In this document: positions 31,838 through 42,170 of the stretch, piece by piece
Position numbering within the stretch: the stretch's first letter is position 1
Layout: each line of letters opens with the position of its first letter
NCBI GenBank assembly: GCA_964455285.1
Contig: CAYVVG010000004.1
Span: 33,678 to 97,677 of the forward strand
DNA from: CAIVAT01 sp964455285
Lineage (GTDB): Bacteria > Bacteroidota > Bacteroidia > Bacteroidales > FEN-979
Direction of reading: 5' to 3'
Length of the DNA stretch: 64,000 bases
The notes under the pieces: generated by a model
The model's database searches: none
Seen by the model: the letters and a program-made list of their open reading frames with translations, nothing else
Told to the model about the DNA's origin: nothing
Made by a program: the position numbers and the translations under genes

Positions 31838-34800
31838 ATGTTGAGAAATTTACTTTTTACCATTGGTATCGTACTGGCATCAAGCGTACTGGTTTTTTCG
31901 CAAACCGGGTCGGGTACGTTGAAGGGAAAGATCATTGACAAGGGCACCAAGGAACCTATCTCCTTCGCCAACGTCGTGGTTGAGGTCGGAGGGGTCCAGA
32001 TCGGCGGATCGACCTCTGATTTTGACGGTAACTTTACCATCAAGCCAATTCCCCCGGGAAAAGTGGACCTCAAGGCCAGCTATGTCGGGTACAAGCCCTT
32101 CATGTACAGGGGCATCTATGTATCCCCCGACAAGATCACCTTCCAGAACCTTGAACTGGAGGCCTCCACCACTACGCTGAACGAAATTGAGGTGGTGGAT
32201 TACAAGGTCCCCCTGATCTCCAAGGACCAGACCACCTCGGGAGGTACCGTTACCTCGGAAGAAATTTCGAAGATGGCCAACAAGTCGGCCTCTGCCGTCG
32301 CCACTACGGTAGGAGGGGTTTCCACCGACGCCAACGGCAACATTACCAGTATGCGCGGGCAACGTTCCACCGGAACCGTCTATTTCATCGACGGGATGCG
32401 TGTTACCGGGAGCAATGCTCTGCCGCAGAGTGCGATCGAGCAGGTCGAAGTGATCCTCGGGGGTACCCCTGCGGCCTATGGCGACGCCACGGGAGGTATT
32501 ATCAACGTGACCACCAAAGGGCCTTCGAAAGCCTTCTCCGGTGGTATCGACGTGCAAACGTCGCAGCTGCTCGACGCCTTCGGATACAACCGTCTCGGTC
32601 TGAATTTTACAGGACCCCTGGTTTCCAAAAAAGATACAGTGCGCGGAACCAAGACACCGATCATGGGTTTCTTTGTGGCCGGCGACCTGATCTACTCAAA
32701 GGATGGCGCCAATGCAGCTTTTCCTTTGTACCGGGTTACCGACGATGTGAGGAACAACCTGTTGTACAACCCCCTCCGGCTTTACGGGGAAAGCAATGCC
32801 GTCGTGTACAACTCTGAATTCCTTACCTATAAGGACCTGATCACCACCAAATCGACACTGAACTCCGCCGGCACCAACATCAACGTTTCCGGCAAACTCG
32901 ACTTCCGGGTCTCTCCCACGATCAACCTCTCCTTCGGAGGAACTTTCACCTGGTATGACAACCGGAATTTCAGCTATGCCAATTCGCTGATGAACTGGGA
33001 CAACAACTCCCACAGCAGCGGCAAGACCTGGCGCGTGAACGGAAGGTTCACCCAGCGCTTCCCCTCGGCTGCCGACAGCAAGAGCTTCGTGAAGAACATC
33101 TATTACTCCTTGGGCGCTGACTTTACCCGCACCTTCAACAAGACGGAAGACGCCGAGCACAAAGACAATTTCTTCCAGTACGGCTACGTGGGCAGCTTCG
33201 CCACCCATTCTATACGTGCATACACCACCACTCCCTCGTATGATTCGGTGCTGCACATGTGGGGCCACCTGCAGAACGGTACCCGCGACACCCTCGTTGT
33301 ATTCCAGGGATCCGACCTCAACCCGGAATCGTCGAACTGGACCCAGCAATATTTTGGTCTCTTCGACGATCCGACCGGCCACTACTCGAATATCAACGAG
33401 ATCATCTCCGGGAAGGGACTGATCAATGGGATGGAACCTTCGGGACCGTATAACATGTTCGCGGCCATTGGCAACCGGTCAAACGGGTACACCGAAAACA
33501 CCAGCGACCAGGTGGCCGTCAACGCTACCTTCGCCGCCGACTTCGGGAATCATGAAATTCAGCTCGGATTGCAATACCAGCAAAGGAAGAGTTCGGGATA
33601 TACCAACCTAGGCAACGGGCTGTGGGAGATCATGCGGGGTCTGACCAACTTCCACCTGAAGGAACTGGATCTGGCCAATCCCCAGGCCATCTACCGGAAC
33701 AATGTTTACATGGATACCATTTTCTACTACCGCAGGTATGTGGAATCCACCCAACAGAATTTCGACCTCAACCTCAGGAAGAAACTCGGATTGGCCGTTG
33801 ACGGCACCGACTGGATCGACGTTCTTTCGTATGACTTTGCGAAGAATACGATCAACTATTACGACAAAGAAATGAAACTGCACACGAAATACTTTTACGG
33901 GGAACTTCTTTCGATGGACATGTTCAGCGCTGAAGAGGTTCTGAACAACGGCTCCCCGAGTGTGGGTTACTATGGTTATGATTATACCGGCAAAAAGGTT
34001 TCCGGAAGCACCAGCCTCGACGACTTTTTCAACCAGCAGGATGGCAACGGGAACTATACCCGCGCCATCGGCCCCTATCAGCCGATCTACATGGCCGGTT
34101 ACATCCAGGATAAATTCGCTTTTAAAGATCTGATCTTCAACATCGGGGTGCGTATCGACCGTTTCGACGCCAACCAGCCGGTACTTCGCGACCCCTACCT
34201 GTTCTACCCGGCCAAGACCGTCGGGGAAGTCGATAAACTGAACGGAGTTTCTATCAGCCATCCCGCTGGCATCGGAAGCGACTACATCGTGTATGTGGAC
34301 GATGCCCGTGAGCCGACCAAAATTACCGGTTACCGGTATGGCAGCAACTGGTACAATGCCGAAGGAAGCACCATCACCGACCCCGTCCGTGCCCTGGATG
34401 CCGGCAGCGGAGTGCAGCCTTTCCTGCTTTACCCGGATATCGACACCGTCGGCGCCCCCCCGCGTCCTGCCGTCTTTAAAGATTATGAACCCCAGACCAA
34501 CTGGATGCCCCGTATCTCCTTCTCCTTCCCCATCAGCGACGACGCGTTGTTCTATGCCCACTATGACATTCTCACCCAGCGGCCCTCTTCGGCCGAAGTG
34601 CAGATCCAGCCGGTCAGCTATTATTATATCGGTGTGACCGGTTCGTCGGGGACCATCAACAACCCGGCCCTGAAACCTGAGAAGACCATCGACTATGAAC
34701 TCGGATTCCAGCAGAAGATCAACAACTTCTCCTCCCTGAAACTGGCCGTGTTCTACCGTGAAATGCGCGACCAGATCCAGCAGTACCGCCTCAGCGGCGC

Positions 34801-35563
34801 CTACCCCAAAACCTACTATTCCTATACCAATATCGACTTTGGTACGGTAAAAGGGTTGACGCTGACGTACGACCTTCGCCGGTCGGGGAATGCCAGACTG
34901 CGTTTTAACTACACCCTGCAGTTTGCCGAGGGAACCGGTTCCGACGCCGATGCAGCAAGCACGATCATCCGTTCCGACCAGCCCAACCTGCGTACCCTGA
35001 ACCCGCTGAACTTCGACCGTCGTCACCAGTTCAATATCAGCTTCGATTACCGGTGGGGAAGCGGCAAGGAATATAACGGTCCGGTCATCAACCGTAAGAA
35101 GAGCGGCAAAGCCCCGGTACAGATCCTCTCGAACCTCGGCGCGAACTTTACCCTGACCGGTGGATCGGGGACGCCCTACACACAGACCAGCAGGATCCTC
35201 GCTTACGGCGCCATGGGCCCGATCCAGGGAAGCATCAACGGTGCCCGCCTGCCGTGGCAGTTCCATATCAACGCGCGTTTCGACAAGGACTTCAACTTCG
35301 CACTCAGCAAGAAAAAGGATGGCACCATCAACCTCTATCTCGAAATTTCCAACCTGTTAAACACGAAAAATGTCACCGCCGTGTACCCCGGCACCGGCGA
35401 CGTGGCCGACGACGGCTATCTGACGGCCCCCGAATGGCAGAACGCCATCAGCCAGCAGGTGAATCCGCAATCGTACCGCGACCTTTACTCTATCCAGATG
35501 AACAATCCTTACCGGTACAGTTCGCCGAGGACCGTCCGGCTTGGACTTATGTTTAATTTCTAA
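31838..35563 (+). CDS. TonB-dependent receptor, 1241 aa, first gene of outer-membrane triad
   Basis: The start is taken at ATG 31838 (MLRNLLFTIGIVLASSVLVFSQ, a good signal peptide); the frame from 31829 would need TTG. The N-terminal carboxypeptidase-regulatory-like domain is at about 25-110 (GTLKGKIIDKGTKEPISFAN). The plug is at about 125-250 (VATTVGGVSTDANGNITSMR, YFIDGMRVTG, AAYGDATGGIINVTTKG). The barrel fills the rest and ends RYSSPRTVRLGLMFNF. It is much longer than the other receptor in this window. It is followed 57 bp later by a 1482-aa secreted protein and then a PorV/PorQ protein instead of a SusD lipoprotein. The set may act together at the cell surface. Ligand unknown. Confidence 0.92.
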   Translation: MLRNLLFTIGIVLASSVLVFSQTGSGTLKGKIIDKGTKEPISFANVVVEVGGVQIGGSTSDFDGNFTIKPIPPGKVDLKASYVGYKPFMYRGIYVSPDKITFQNLELEASTTTLNEIEVVDYKVPLISKDQTTSGGTVTSEEISKMANKSASAVATTVGGVSTDANGNITSMRGQRSTGTVYFIDGMRVTGSNALPQSAIEQVEVILGGTPAAYGDATGGIINVTTKGPSKAFSGGIDVQTSQLLDAFGYNRLGLNFTGPLVSKKDTVRGTKTPIMGFFVAGDLIYSKDGANAAFPLYRVTDDVRNNLLYNPLRLYGESNAVVYNSEFLTYKDLITTKSTLNSAGTNINVSGKLDFRVSPTINLSFGGTFTWYDNRNFSYANSLMNWDNNSHSSGKTWRVNGRFTQRFPSAADSKSFVKNIYYSLGADFTRTFNKTEDAEHKDNFFQYGYVGSFATHSIRAYTTTPSYDSVLHMWGHLQNGTRDTLVVFQGSDLNPESSNWTQQYFGLFDDPTGHYSNINEIISGKGLINGMEPSGPYNMFAAIGNRSNGYTENTSDQVAVNATFAADFGNHEIQLGLQYQQRKSSGYTNLGNGLWEIMRGLTNFHLKELDLANPQAIYRNNVYMDTIFYYRRYVESTQQNFDLNLRKKLGLAVDGTDWIDVLSYDFAKNTINYYDKEMKLHTKYFYGELLSMDMFSAEEVLNNGSPSVGYYGYDYTGKKVSGSTSLDDFFNQQDGNGNYTRAIGPYQPIYMAGYIQDKFAFKDLIFNIGVRIDRFDANQPVLRDPYLFYPAKTVGEVDKLNGVSISHPAGIGSDYIVYVDDAREPTKITGYRYGSNWYNAEGSTITDPVRALDAGSGVQPFLLYPDIDTVGAPPRPAVFKDYEPQTNWMPRISFSFPISDDALFYAHYDILTQRPSSAEVQIQPVSYYYIGVTGSSGTINNPALKPEKTIDYELGFQQKINNFSSLKLAVFYREMRDQIQQYRLSGAYPKTYYSYTNIDFGTVKGLTLTYDLRRSGNARLRFNYTLQFAEGTGSDADAASTIIRSDQPNLRTLNPLNFDRRHQFNISFDYRWGSGKEYNGPVINRKKSGKAPVQILSNLGANFTLTGGSGTPYTQTSRILAYGAMGPIQGSINGARLPWQFHINARFDKDFNFALSKKKDGTINLYLEISNLLNTKNVTAVYPGTGDVADDGYLTAPEWQNAISQQVNPQSYRDLYSIQMNNPYRYSSPRTVRLGLMFNF

Positions 35564-35620
35564 CCGTGTTGACTCAGAGATATGAGAAGAAATCCTGAAT
35601 TATTTAAAAATAATGCAACC

Positions 35621-38600
35621 ATGAAAAATATACTTCGCTTTGGATTGTTTGTCCTTTCCTTCGTGATGCTCTCCCATCTGATGTTTGCCGAGGAGGTACA
35701 CAAGAAGGGCGGTGTGAAGAGTACCGACGAAATCAAGTCGACCTCTGCCGGCTGCTCCCCGGGGTCAACCTATAAATACCTTGATATCAATAATGTAAGA
35801 ACCCTTTGCTATTCTTATGGAAACGGATGGTTCCTCGAGAACGCCGAATATGAGATCCCGAAGGGTTCGAAAAAGACCTCCATGTTCTCCTTTTCGCTGT
35901 GGATCGGGGGAATAGATATCAACAACAACCTGAAACTGGCCGGCTACCGTTACGGACAAGGTCCGAGCACAGCCAATGCCCACACGAAGAACGATTATTG
36001 GCCCGGCCCGCTGACCGTCGATGGTACGGCAGCCGTCAGTGCTGAAACCTGCGCTGCCTACGACAAGCTTTTCCCGATCACCCGGGCCGAGGTGCAGGAG
36101 TTCCTGGCATGGTGGGACAATCAGGCCGAATACCCCAACTACAGCATTCCCAAATCGATCACAGAATGGCCGGCCCATGGCAATAAAGCCAAAGGACAGG
36201 CTTACTACCTGGCTCCTTTTAAAGATGTGAACGGCGACGGCAATTACGATCCCAAATCGGGGGACTATCCCTACTATGATCTGACCAACGATCTCTGCCC
36301 GAAGACCCGCATCGCCAAGGGAATGCCGAAGGATTCCATCATTATCAAGGCCAAAGTCAAGAACGGCGGCGTGAACAGCAACGGCCAGCAGATCGATACC
36401 CTCGGTATCCTGGTTGACCAGGTGCTGAAAGGCGACCAGACACTCTGGTCGGTGTATAATGACAAAGGCAATTACCATTCGGAAACCACCGGAGAACCGA
36501 TCGGAATGGAGATCCGGGCGCAGTATTTCGCCTTCGCCACCAACGACGAGATCAACAACATGTCGTTCTACTCCTACGAAATCATCAACCGTTCGACCTA
36601 CACGCTGACCGGTACTTACTTCAGCCAGTGGGTGGACCCCGACCTGGGATACACCAACGACGACTATGTCGGTTGCGACGTGAACCGCGGTCTGGGTTAT
36701 TGCTACAACGGGACGACCATCGACGGGACCGGTCAAACCTGGGCATATGGAGCTCATCCTCCCGCCGTAGGCGTTGACTTCTTCCAGGGCCCCTATATGG
36801 ATCCCGACGGGTATGACAATCCCTCCTTCCGGGGGAATGGCATCGGAGGTCCTACTTTTGCTGGAAGCTGCGACATCGTCGATATGGACTCCACCATCAT
36901 CTCGATGAGTTTTAAAACCTACGATGGAAAGGATTCGACAGCCGACTTCCGCGTCGCATCGGAGGCCGTCAACGGGGTGAATTTCGGTGACGGTATCGTC
37001 GACAACGAGCGTTTCGGAATGCGCCGCTTCGTCTATCACAACAACAGCAATGCCGGGGTTCCCGATTATATGACCGACCCCAATTATGCTTCCGAATACT
37101 ACCTTTTCCTGAAAGGGATCTGGAAAGACAATTCAAAGATGGTGTATGGCGGAAATGCCAATACCAAAGCCGGAGGATACGGTCCGGCCTGCGACTTCAT
37201 GTTCCCGAACCTGACCGACCCGTGTAACTGGGGTACCAAGGGCGAAGAGCCCAACGGGCCGAAACAATGGACGGAAGTCGAAGCCAAGAACAACCCTCAG
37301 GACCGTCGTTTCATGCAGTCGGCCGGCCCCTTCAAACTTTTACCGGGCGCCTGTAACTACATCACCGTGGGTATTCCCTGGGCACGCTCCATCACCGGAA
37401 CCCCGGAGGAATCGGTCAGACTGCTGCAGGAGGCCGACGATAAGGCGCAAAGCCTGTTCGACAATTGCTTCTCCGTGCTTAACGGACCCAATGCCCCCGA
37501 TATGACCATCGAGGAACTGCCCAATTCACTCATCCTGTACCTCTCGAATCGCAGGACCAATGACCTGGGCAACAACTACAACGAAAAATATACAGAAGCG
37601 GATCCGACCATCCGCGACAACGACTCCGTCTATCGCTTTGAAGGTTACCAGATCTACCAGTGCAAGGACGCCACTGTTTCTTCCGCCGATATCGGTGATG
37701 ACAGCAAGATCAGGCTGGTTGCCCAGTGCGATGTGAAGAATGAAGTGGGCAAACTGGTGAACTGGACGTATGACCAGACACTTGAGGGCAATGTGGGCAA
37801 GGTGATGACCACCGGCGCCAACGACGGGATCCGTCATACTTTCGTGGTATCCAAGGACTTATTTGCTACCGGCGACGACAAGCTCATCAACCACAAGCAG
37901 TATTATTTTATGGCGGTATCCTATGGTTACAACCTGTTCAAGAAATATGATCCGAACGACCCCACCGCACTCGATGGCCAGAAGAAACCCTATCTCATGG
38001 GGCGCAACAATATCAAGACCTATACAGCCATTCCTCACCAGCCGCTTGGGGTGGTGGCCAACTCCTCCTATGGCGACGGTCCGGTCATCACCCGGATCCA
38101 GGGTAACGGCAACGGGGGGATGATCCTCGAATTCAATGAAGCGACAATTGCCGAGATCCTCTCAAAACCGCCGCTGGATTCGACCGTGAAATATGGCGAA
38201 GAGAAGTACCCCATTGCCTATCATCCGACCTACCAGGCCGGCAAGGGCCCCCTGCAGATCAAAGTCATTGACCCGCTGAATGTTGTGAAGGCTGATTATA
38301 CGGTTACCTTCGACTCCATGTACAACGTTTCTGCTGGTAATCCCTTCCGCGACAAGAAGCGTATTCTATTTGGAAAGTGGAGACTGACCAACAACACCAA
38401 GGGGGTGACCTACCTGCCTTCCGATACCAGCACGATCTATCAGTATGAGCAAACCATGTTCAGATACTGGAAGAAGCTGTCGTCCACCGACTCTATCCTG
38501 GTGACCGACGATCTCGGCATCGCCCTGACCATTGCCCAGGTACCGAACGCCGGCGACTCGCTCTATGTCGGTCCCACTTCGCCCAACGGCTATGGACTTA

Positions 38601-40069
38601 CCTCCAACAATGGTTTGTTGTACGCTTCTCCGCTGATGTTTGCAGATAGTACGAAAAAGTGGTTGGCAGGAGTCCCTGATAATGACCTTCCTGCCTCTTC
38701 AGCAAACTGGATCCGCTCAGGAACCTACAAGGGACCTGGCCCTACTCCGACCGGAACTGCATACTATGACTGGAACATGAGCAGCGGTGATGTCGGAATG
38801 CCCTGGGATCCCAACAAGAACTTCCAGAGAATCCAGTCGGGAACATGGGCTCCTTACTGTCTGGCAGCCAGCAGTTACAGCTACGTGGCAGCTACGCAAA
38901 CAGCCGAGGAAATCGTGGTTGGACCTGGATTTTCAAGGGTTTCAAAGACCTATGCGAGGATGTTTAAACTGGGAAGTGTGGACATCGTTATCACACCGGA
39001 AAAGAAATACTGGACCCGCTGTCCGGTCATTGAAATGTGCCCGGATCCGAAACTGGCTGAAGGCGGAGCTACCTTCTTTGGCCCGCGTGCGGCAGCCTCT
39101 GTCAACGTGAACGGAGACTCCGGTGTGGTGAGCAGCGACCCCATGTTAAACTCTACCTACCTGGCTGCAACTGGGATGGGTTGGTTCCCGGGTTATGCGA
39201 TTAATCTGGAAACAGGAGAAAGGCTCAATATCATCTTTGGGGAAAATTCGTGGCTTGTTGCTGACAATGGGCGTGATATGATCTGGAATCCTTCAAGCCG
39301 TTTATATAACGAAGCCGGTACGGCTGTATTTGGGGGTCAGCATTACATCTATGTCATGAACCATTCTGATTATGTCAAACCCACCGACCCCATTGATCTT
39401 TCTTTCCCTGCATACGATGGGGGCGCTTTCCTGTACTCTCAACTCAAGAAGAATGCTTCATTCAAAGCGTTTTCGATGGGTACGGCCATGTATGTCAACA
39501 TTCCTCTGGCCGTGGACGGACAAGAGTGGCTGAGCAATACGGTGACCACCAAGATCCGCGTTTCGAAACCCTACCAGAGGTATTTCTCAACCATACCTCA
39601 CAAGGATGAAGTCCTGGAGCCTGTCAACCGGAACTACCCGATGTACACCTTCAACACCAACTCGATTGCCACCACCACTTACAGCCAGGATAAGGCTGTG
39701 AGCGACCTCGATATGATCAATGTGGTTCCGAACCCCTATTTCGCCTACGACGATTATGAAAGAAACCAGCTTGACAACCGGATCAAGATCGTGAATCTGC
39801 CGACCCAATGCACCGTGACCATCTTCGACATGAGCGGCACCTTCATCCGCCAGTTCAAGGTTGACAAATCGGGCATCGCGCTGCCACGCGGTTCGACGTC
39901 GGGCCTGAATACCGATGCCAAAACCTCGGTTGACTGGGATCTCAAGAATTTCGCCGGAATTCCGATCGCCGGCGGGGTTTACCTGATCCATGTCAAAGCC
40001 GAAGGACTGGGTGAACGTACGATGAAATGGTTCGGAATTTTACGTCCCATCGACTTGAACTCACTATAA
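35621..40069 (+). CDS. Giant secreted protein (1482 aa) with T9SS/FlgD-like C-terminus
   Basis: The start is taken at ATG 35621, which gives a signal peptide (MKNILRFGLFVLSFVMLSHLMFA); an upstream ATG at 35582 adds 13 atypical residues. No enzymatic signature is visible. The N-terminal third contains FSLWIGGIDINNNLKLAGYR, DVNGDGNYDPKSGDYPYYD and SFYSYEIINRSTYTL. The C-terminal about 110 residues (MINVVPNPYFAYDDYERN, NLPTQCTVTIFDMSGTFIRQ, AGGVYLIHVKA) form an FlgD-like/T9SS-type sandwich. Proteins with this opening and ending occur in Bacteroidota and related phyla as uncharacterised large secreted proteins. Flanked by a TonB receptor and a PorV/PorQ protein. Role unknown; a surface-layer or matrix function is one possibility. 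Confidence 0.8.
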   Translation: MKNILRFGLFVLSFVMLSHLMFAEEVHKKGGVKSTDEIKSTSAGCSPGSTYKYLDINNVRTLCYSYGNGWFLENAEYEIPKGSKKTSMFSFSLWIGGIDINNNLKLAGYRYGQGPSTANAHTKNDYWPGPLTVDGTAAVSAETCAAYDKLFPITRAEVQEFLAWWDNQAEYPNYSIPKSITEWPAHGNKAKGQAYYLAPFKDVNGDGNYDPKSGDYPYYDLTNDLCPKTRIAKGMPKDSIIIKAKVKNGGVNSNGQQIDTLGILVDQVLKGDQTLWSVYNDKGNYHSETTGEPIGMEIRAQYFAFATNDEINNMSFYSYEIINRSTYTLTGTYFSQWVDPDLGYTNDDYVGCDVNRGLGYCYNGTTIDGTGQTWAYGAHPPAVGVDFFQGPYMDPDGYDNPSFRGNGIGGPTFAGSCDIVDMDSTIISMSFKTYDGKDSTADFRVASEAVNGVNFGDGIVDNERFGMRRFVYHNNSNAGVPDYMTDPNYASEYYLFLKGIWKDNSKMVYGGNANTKAGGYGPACDFMFPNLTDPCNWGTKGEEPNGPKQWTEVEAKNNPQDRRFMQSAGPFKLLPGACNYITVGIPWARSITGTPEESVRLLQEADDKAQSLFDNCFSVLNGPNAPDMTIEELPNSLILYLSNRRTNDLGNNYNEKYTEADPTIRDNDSVYRFEGYQIYQCKDATVSSADIGDDSKIRLVAQCDVKNEVGKLVNWTYDQTLEGNVGKVMTTGANDGIRHTFVVSKDLFATGDDKLINHKQYYFMAVSYGYNLFKKYDPNDPTALDGQKKPYLMGRNNIKTYTAIPHQPLGVVANSSYGDGPVITRIQGNGNGGMILEFNEATIAEILSKPPLDSTVKYGEEKYPIAYHPTYQAGKGPLQIKVIDPLNVVKADYTVTFDSMYNVSAGNPFRDKKRILFGKWRLTNNTKGVTYLPSDTSTIYQYEQTMFRYWKKLSSTDSILVTDDLGIALTIAQVPNAGDSLYVGPTSPNGYGLTSNNGLLYASPLMFADSTKKWLAGVPDNDLPASSANWIRSGTYKGPGPTPTGTAYYDWNMSSGDVGMPWDPNKNFQRIQSGTWAPYCLAASSYSYVAATQTAEEIVVGPGFSRVSKTYARMFKLGSVDIVITPEKKYWTRCPVIEMCPDPKLAEGGATFFGPRAAASVNVNGDSGVVSSDPMLNSTYLAATGMGWFPGYAINLETGERLNIIFGENSWLVADNGRDMIWNPSSRLYNEAGTAVFGGQHYIYVMNHSDYVKPTDPIDLSFPAYDGGAFLYSQLKKNASFKAFSMGTAMYVNIPLAVDGQEWLSNTVTTKIRVSKPYQRYFSTIPHKDEVLEPVNRNYPMYTFNTNSIATTTYSQDKAVSDLDMINVVPNPYFAYDDYERNQLDNRIKIVNLPTQCTVTIFDMSGTFIRQFKVDKSGIALPRGSTSGLNTDAKTSVDWDLKNFAGIPIAGGVYLIHVKAEGLGERTMKWFGILRPIDLNSL

Positions 40070-40116
40070 CGGCTTTCACGATCTATAACATGATAACATT
40101 AAAAACATTCAGGATT

Positions 40117-41190
40117 ATGAAAAAAATATATAGCTGCTTAGTTGCCATGTTCTTGATGGGATTGGTTATGCTCCCCACGGCCACACTGACAGCCGGGAAT
40201 AAAGACCGCTCGGGTCAGGCAGGGGCATCCGAATTGCTGATCAATCCCTGGGCGAGAAGTTCGGGCTGGGCGTCGGTGGGGACCTCCTGCGTCCATGGGC
40301 TGGAGGCGCTTTATACCAACATCGCCGGAACCGGCTTCACCAAAGGAACCGACATCATCTTTTCCTATACGAACTGGCTGAAAGGATCGGATATCAATGT
40401 GATGGCATTCGGGATCAGCCAGCGGCTGGGACAAAACGGGGGCGTTCTTACGGCTGCCGTGATGTCGATGACCTTCGGAGAGATCGAGGTGACTACGGTT
40501 GCGCTGCCGGAAGGAGCCGGTACCTTTAAACCCAGTTACATGAACATCAACCTGGGGTACGCCAAATCCTTCTCCAACAGCATCTACGGCGGCTTGAACA
40601 TCAAACTGATCACCGAGTCGATCTCCAACGCGAGCGCCACGGGTCTCGCACTGGATGCCGGCATTCAGTATGTGACGGGAGAGAAAGAGCAGATCAAATT
40701 CGGCATTGCCCTCAAAAACATCGGTGCCCCGATGCGTTTTACGGGCGACGGCCTGTCGTTCCGTGGTGTGATCCCCGGACACGACAATGCCAACGACCAG
40801 TTTACCGTCGAACAGCGTTCGGCCCGCTACGAGATGCCCGCCTCCCTGCGAATCGGCGCCTCCTACGATTTTCTGATCGGTGAAATGCACCGGTTGACGG
40901 TGGCAGGCAACTTCACCTCCAATGCCTTTACCGAAGATCAGTTTGGTCTTGGACTGGAGTATGCGCTGAAGTACTATCTCCAGCTCCGGGCCGGCTATAC
41001 CTACCAGGACGGGATGTTCAGCAGCGACCTCTCCGAACGGGGTACCGTCTTTACCGGGCCCAGTGCAGGCTTTACAGTTTCAGTGCCCTTTAACAAGGAA
41101 AAAGAGACCGGGATTGGCATCGACTATTCGTACCGGGCTACCAATCCGTTCCAGGGAACCCACAGTGTTGGTATCAGACTTAACTTCTAA
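40117..41190 (+). CDS. PorV/PorQ-family outer-membrane protein
   Basis: 357 residues from ATG 40117 (MKKIYSCLVAMFLMGLVMLP), preferred over upstream ATGs because it gives a clean signal peptide. The mature N-terminus has the PorV/PorQ hallmark GASELLINPWARSSGWASVG followed by GLEALYTNIAGTGF, then a FadL-like 14-strand barrel ending THSVGIRLNF. PorV family members shuttle T9SS cargo between the translocon and the attachment complex. Because it is encoded right after a giant T9SS-like protein, it may serve that substrate, but this is inference. A terminator-like hairpin follows. Confidence 0.85.
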   Translation: MKKIYSCLVAMFLMGLVMLPTATLTAGNKDRSGQAGASELLINPWARSSGWASVGTSCVHGLEALYTNIAGTGFTKGTDIIFSYTNWLKGSDINVMAFGISQRLGQNGGVLTAAVMSMTFGEIEVTTVALPEGAGTFKPSYMNINLGYAKSFSNSIYGGLNIKLITESISNASATGLALDAGIQYVTGEKEQIKFGIALKNIGAPMRFTGDGLSFRGVIPGHDNANDQFTVEQRSARYEMPASLRIGASYDFLIGEMHRLTVAGNFTSNAFTEDQFGLGLEYALKYYLQLRAGYTYQDGMFSSDLSERGTVFTGPSAGFTVSVPFNKEKETGIGIDYSYRATNPFQGTHSVGIRLNF

Positions 41191-41226
41191 CTGTCCGGAG
41201 CATCCGTTACCAACATACTTCTTTAA

Positions 41227-41256
41227 GCAAAAGGGCCCTTTTACAGGGTCTTTTGC
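41227..41256 (+). terminator. Terminator-like hairpin after the PorV/PorQ gene
   Basis: GCAAAAGGGCCC pairs with GGGTCTTTTGC across a short loop with one bulge. It lies between the PorV/PorQ stop and greA and has only a weak T tract after it. Confidence 0.55.
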
Positions 41257-41286
41257 CTTATTATACAAGCTAACAAATTCGTCGAT

Positions 41287-41769
41287 ATGTCGGATATAAA
41301 GTATTATACACCCGAGGGTCTGGATAAACTCAGGGAGGAATTAAGCCAACTGACAACTGTTGAGAGACCGCTGATTTCGAAACAGATTGCAGAGGCCAGG
41401 GACAAGGGAGACCTGTCGGAAAATGCCGAATATGCCGCCGCCAAGGAGGCGCAATCCATGCTGGAAATGAAAATTTCCAAGCTGCAGGATACGATCTCCA
41501 ACGCCCGGCTGATCGACGAACGCAAGCTGGACAACTCCAAGATCCTCATCTTTTCAACCGTCAAACTCAAAAATTCTCAGAACCACAGCGAAGTTGCCTA
41601 TACGCTTGTGCCCGAGAACGAAGCCAACATCAAACTCGGCCGGCTGTCGGTCAGTTCCCCGATCGCCAAAGGCCTGCTGGGCAAAAGCATCGGTGAAACG
41701 GTCGAAATAGCCATCCCTGCCGGAAAGATAACGTTTGAAATAGTCGAGATCACCCGTCAAAAAAGCTGA
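41287..41769 (+). CDS. greA: Transcription elongation factor GreA
   Basis: 160 residues, the standard GreA length. The N-terminal antiparallel coiled coil carries the signature DKGDLSENAEYAAAKEAQ (about 38-55), whose acidic tip residues stimulate transcript cleavage by RNA polymerase. The C-terminal FKBP-like domain has SPIAKGLLGKSIGETVEI. It rescues backtracked polymerase. It is 2 bp from the following HIT gene and so is cotranscribed with it. Confidence 0.95.
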   Translation: MSDIKYYTPEGLDKLREELSQLTTVERPLISKQIAEARDKGDLSENAEYAAAKEAQSMLEMKISKLQDTISNARLIDERKLDNSKILIFSTVKLKNSQNHSEVAYTLVPENEANIKLGRLSVSSPIAKGLLGKSIGETVEIAIPAGKITFEIVEITRQKS

Positions 41770-41771
41770 TC

Positions 41772-42170
41772 ATGGCCACCATTTTCACACGCATCGTACA
41801 GGGTGAGATCCCCTGCTACAAAATTGCCGAGAATGATGAATTTCTTGCCTTCCTGGATATCAATCCCCTGCAGGAAGGACACACGCTCGTCATACCAAAG
41901 AAGGAGGTCAATTATATCTTCGACCTGGACGACGACCTCCACGGCAGAATGTGGAATTACGCCAAGAAGATTGGAAAAGCACTGGAGAAAGTCGTCCCGT
42001 GTCAGCGGATCGGCATCACTGTGATCGGCCTCGAGGTACCGCATGCCCACATCCATCTGATCCCGCTGCGGTCGCTGTACGATATGGATTTCAGCAAACC
42101 CAAGCTGAAACTGTCTTCCGAACGGTTCAACGAACTTGCAGCAAGCATCGCAGGTGCCATCACCGACTAA
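41772..42170 (+). CDS. HIT family protein
   Basis: 132 residues. The histidine triad is HAHIHLIP near residues 95-102, with FLDINPLQEGHTLVIPKKE as the usual family N-terminal motif. HIT proteins hydrolyse nucleoside phosphoramidates or dinucleotides (Hint/Hnt type). It is cotranscribed with greA. Its stop overlaps the stop region of the convergent amidophosphoribosyltransferase gene by 4 bp, so there is no room for a terminator between them. Confidence 0.92.
   Translation: MATIFTRIVQGEIPCYKIAENDEFLAFLDINPLQEGHTLVIPKKEVNYIFDLDDDLHGRMWNYAKKIGKALEKVVPCQRIGITVIGLEVPHAHIHLIPLRSLYDMDFSKPKLKLSSERFNELAASIAGAITD

Noticed and set aside
33608..35266. 552-aa open frame on the minus strand
   Set aside because: Antisense to the 1241-aa TonB receptor, with low-complexity composition and no family match. 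Same explanation.
38600..39600. Apparent change in codon use inside the giant secreted protein gene
   Set aside because: Some codons looked more AT-ending, but rough GC counts of sample lines (about 47-48%) did not differ from nearby parts of the same gene enough to claim a mosaic.
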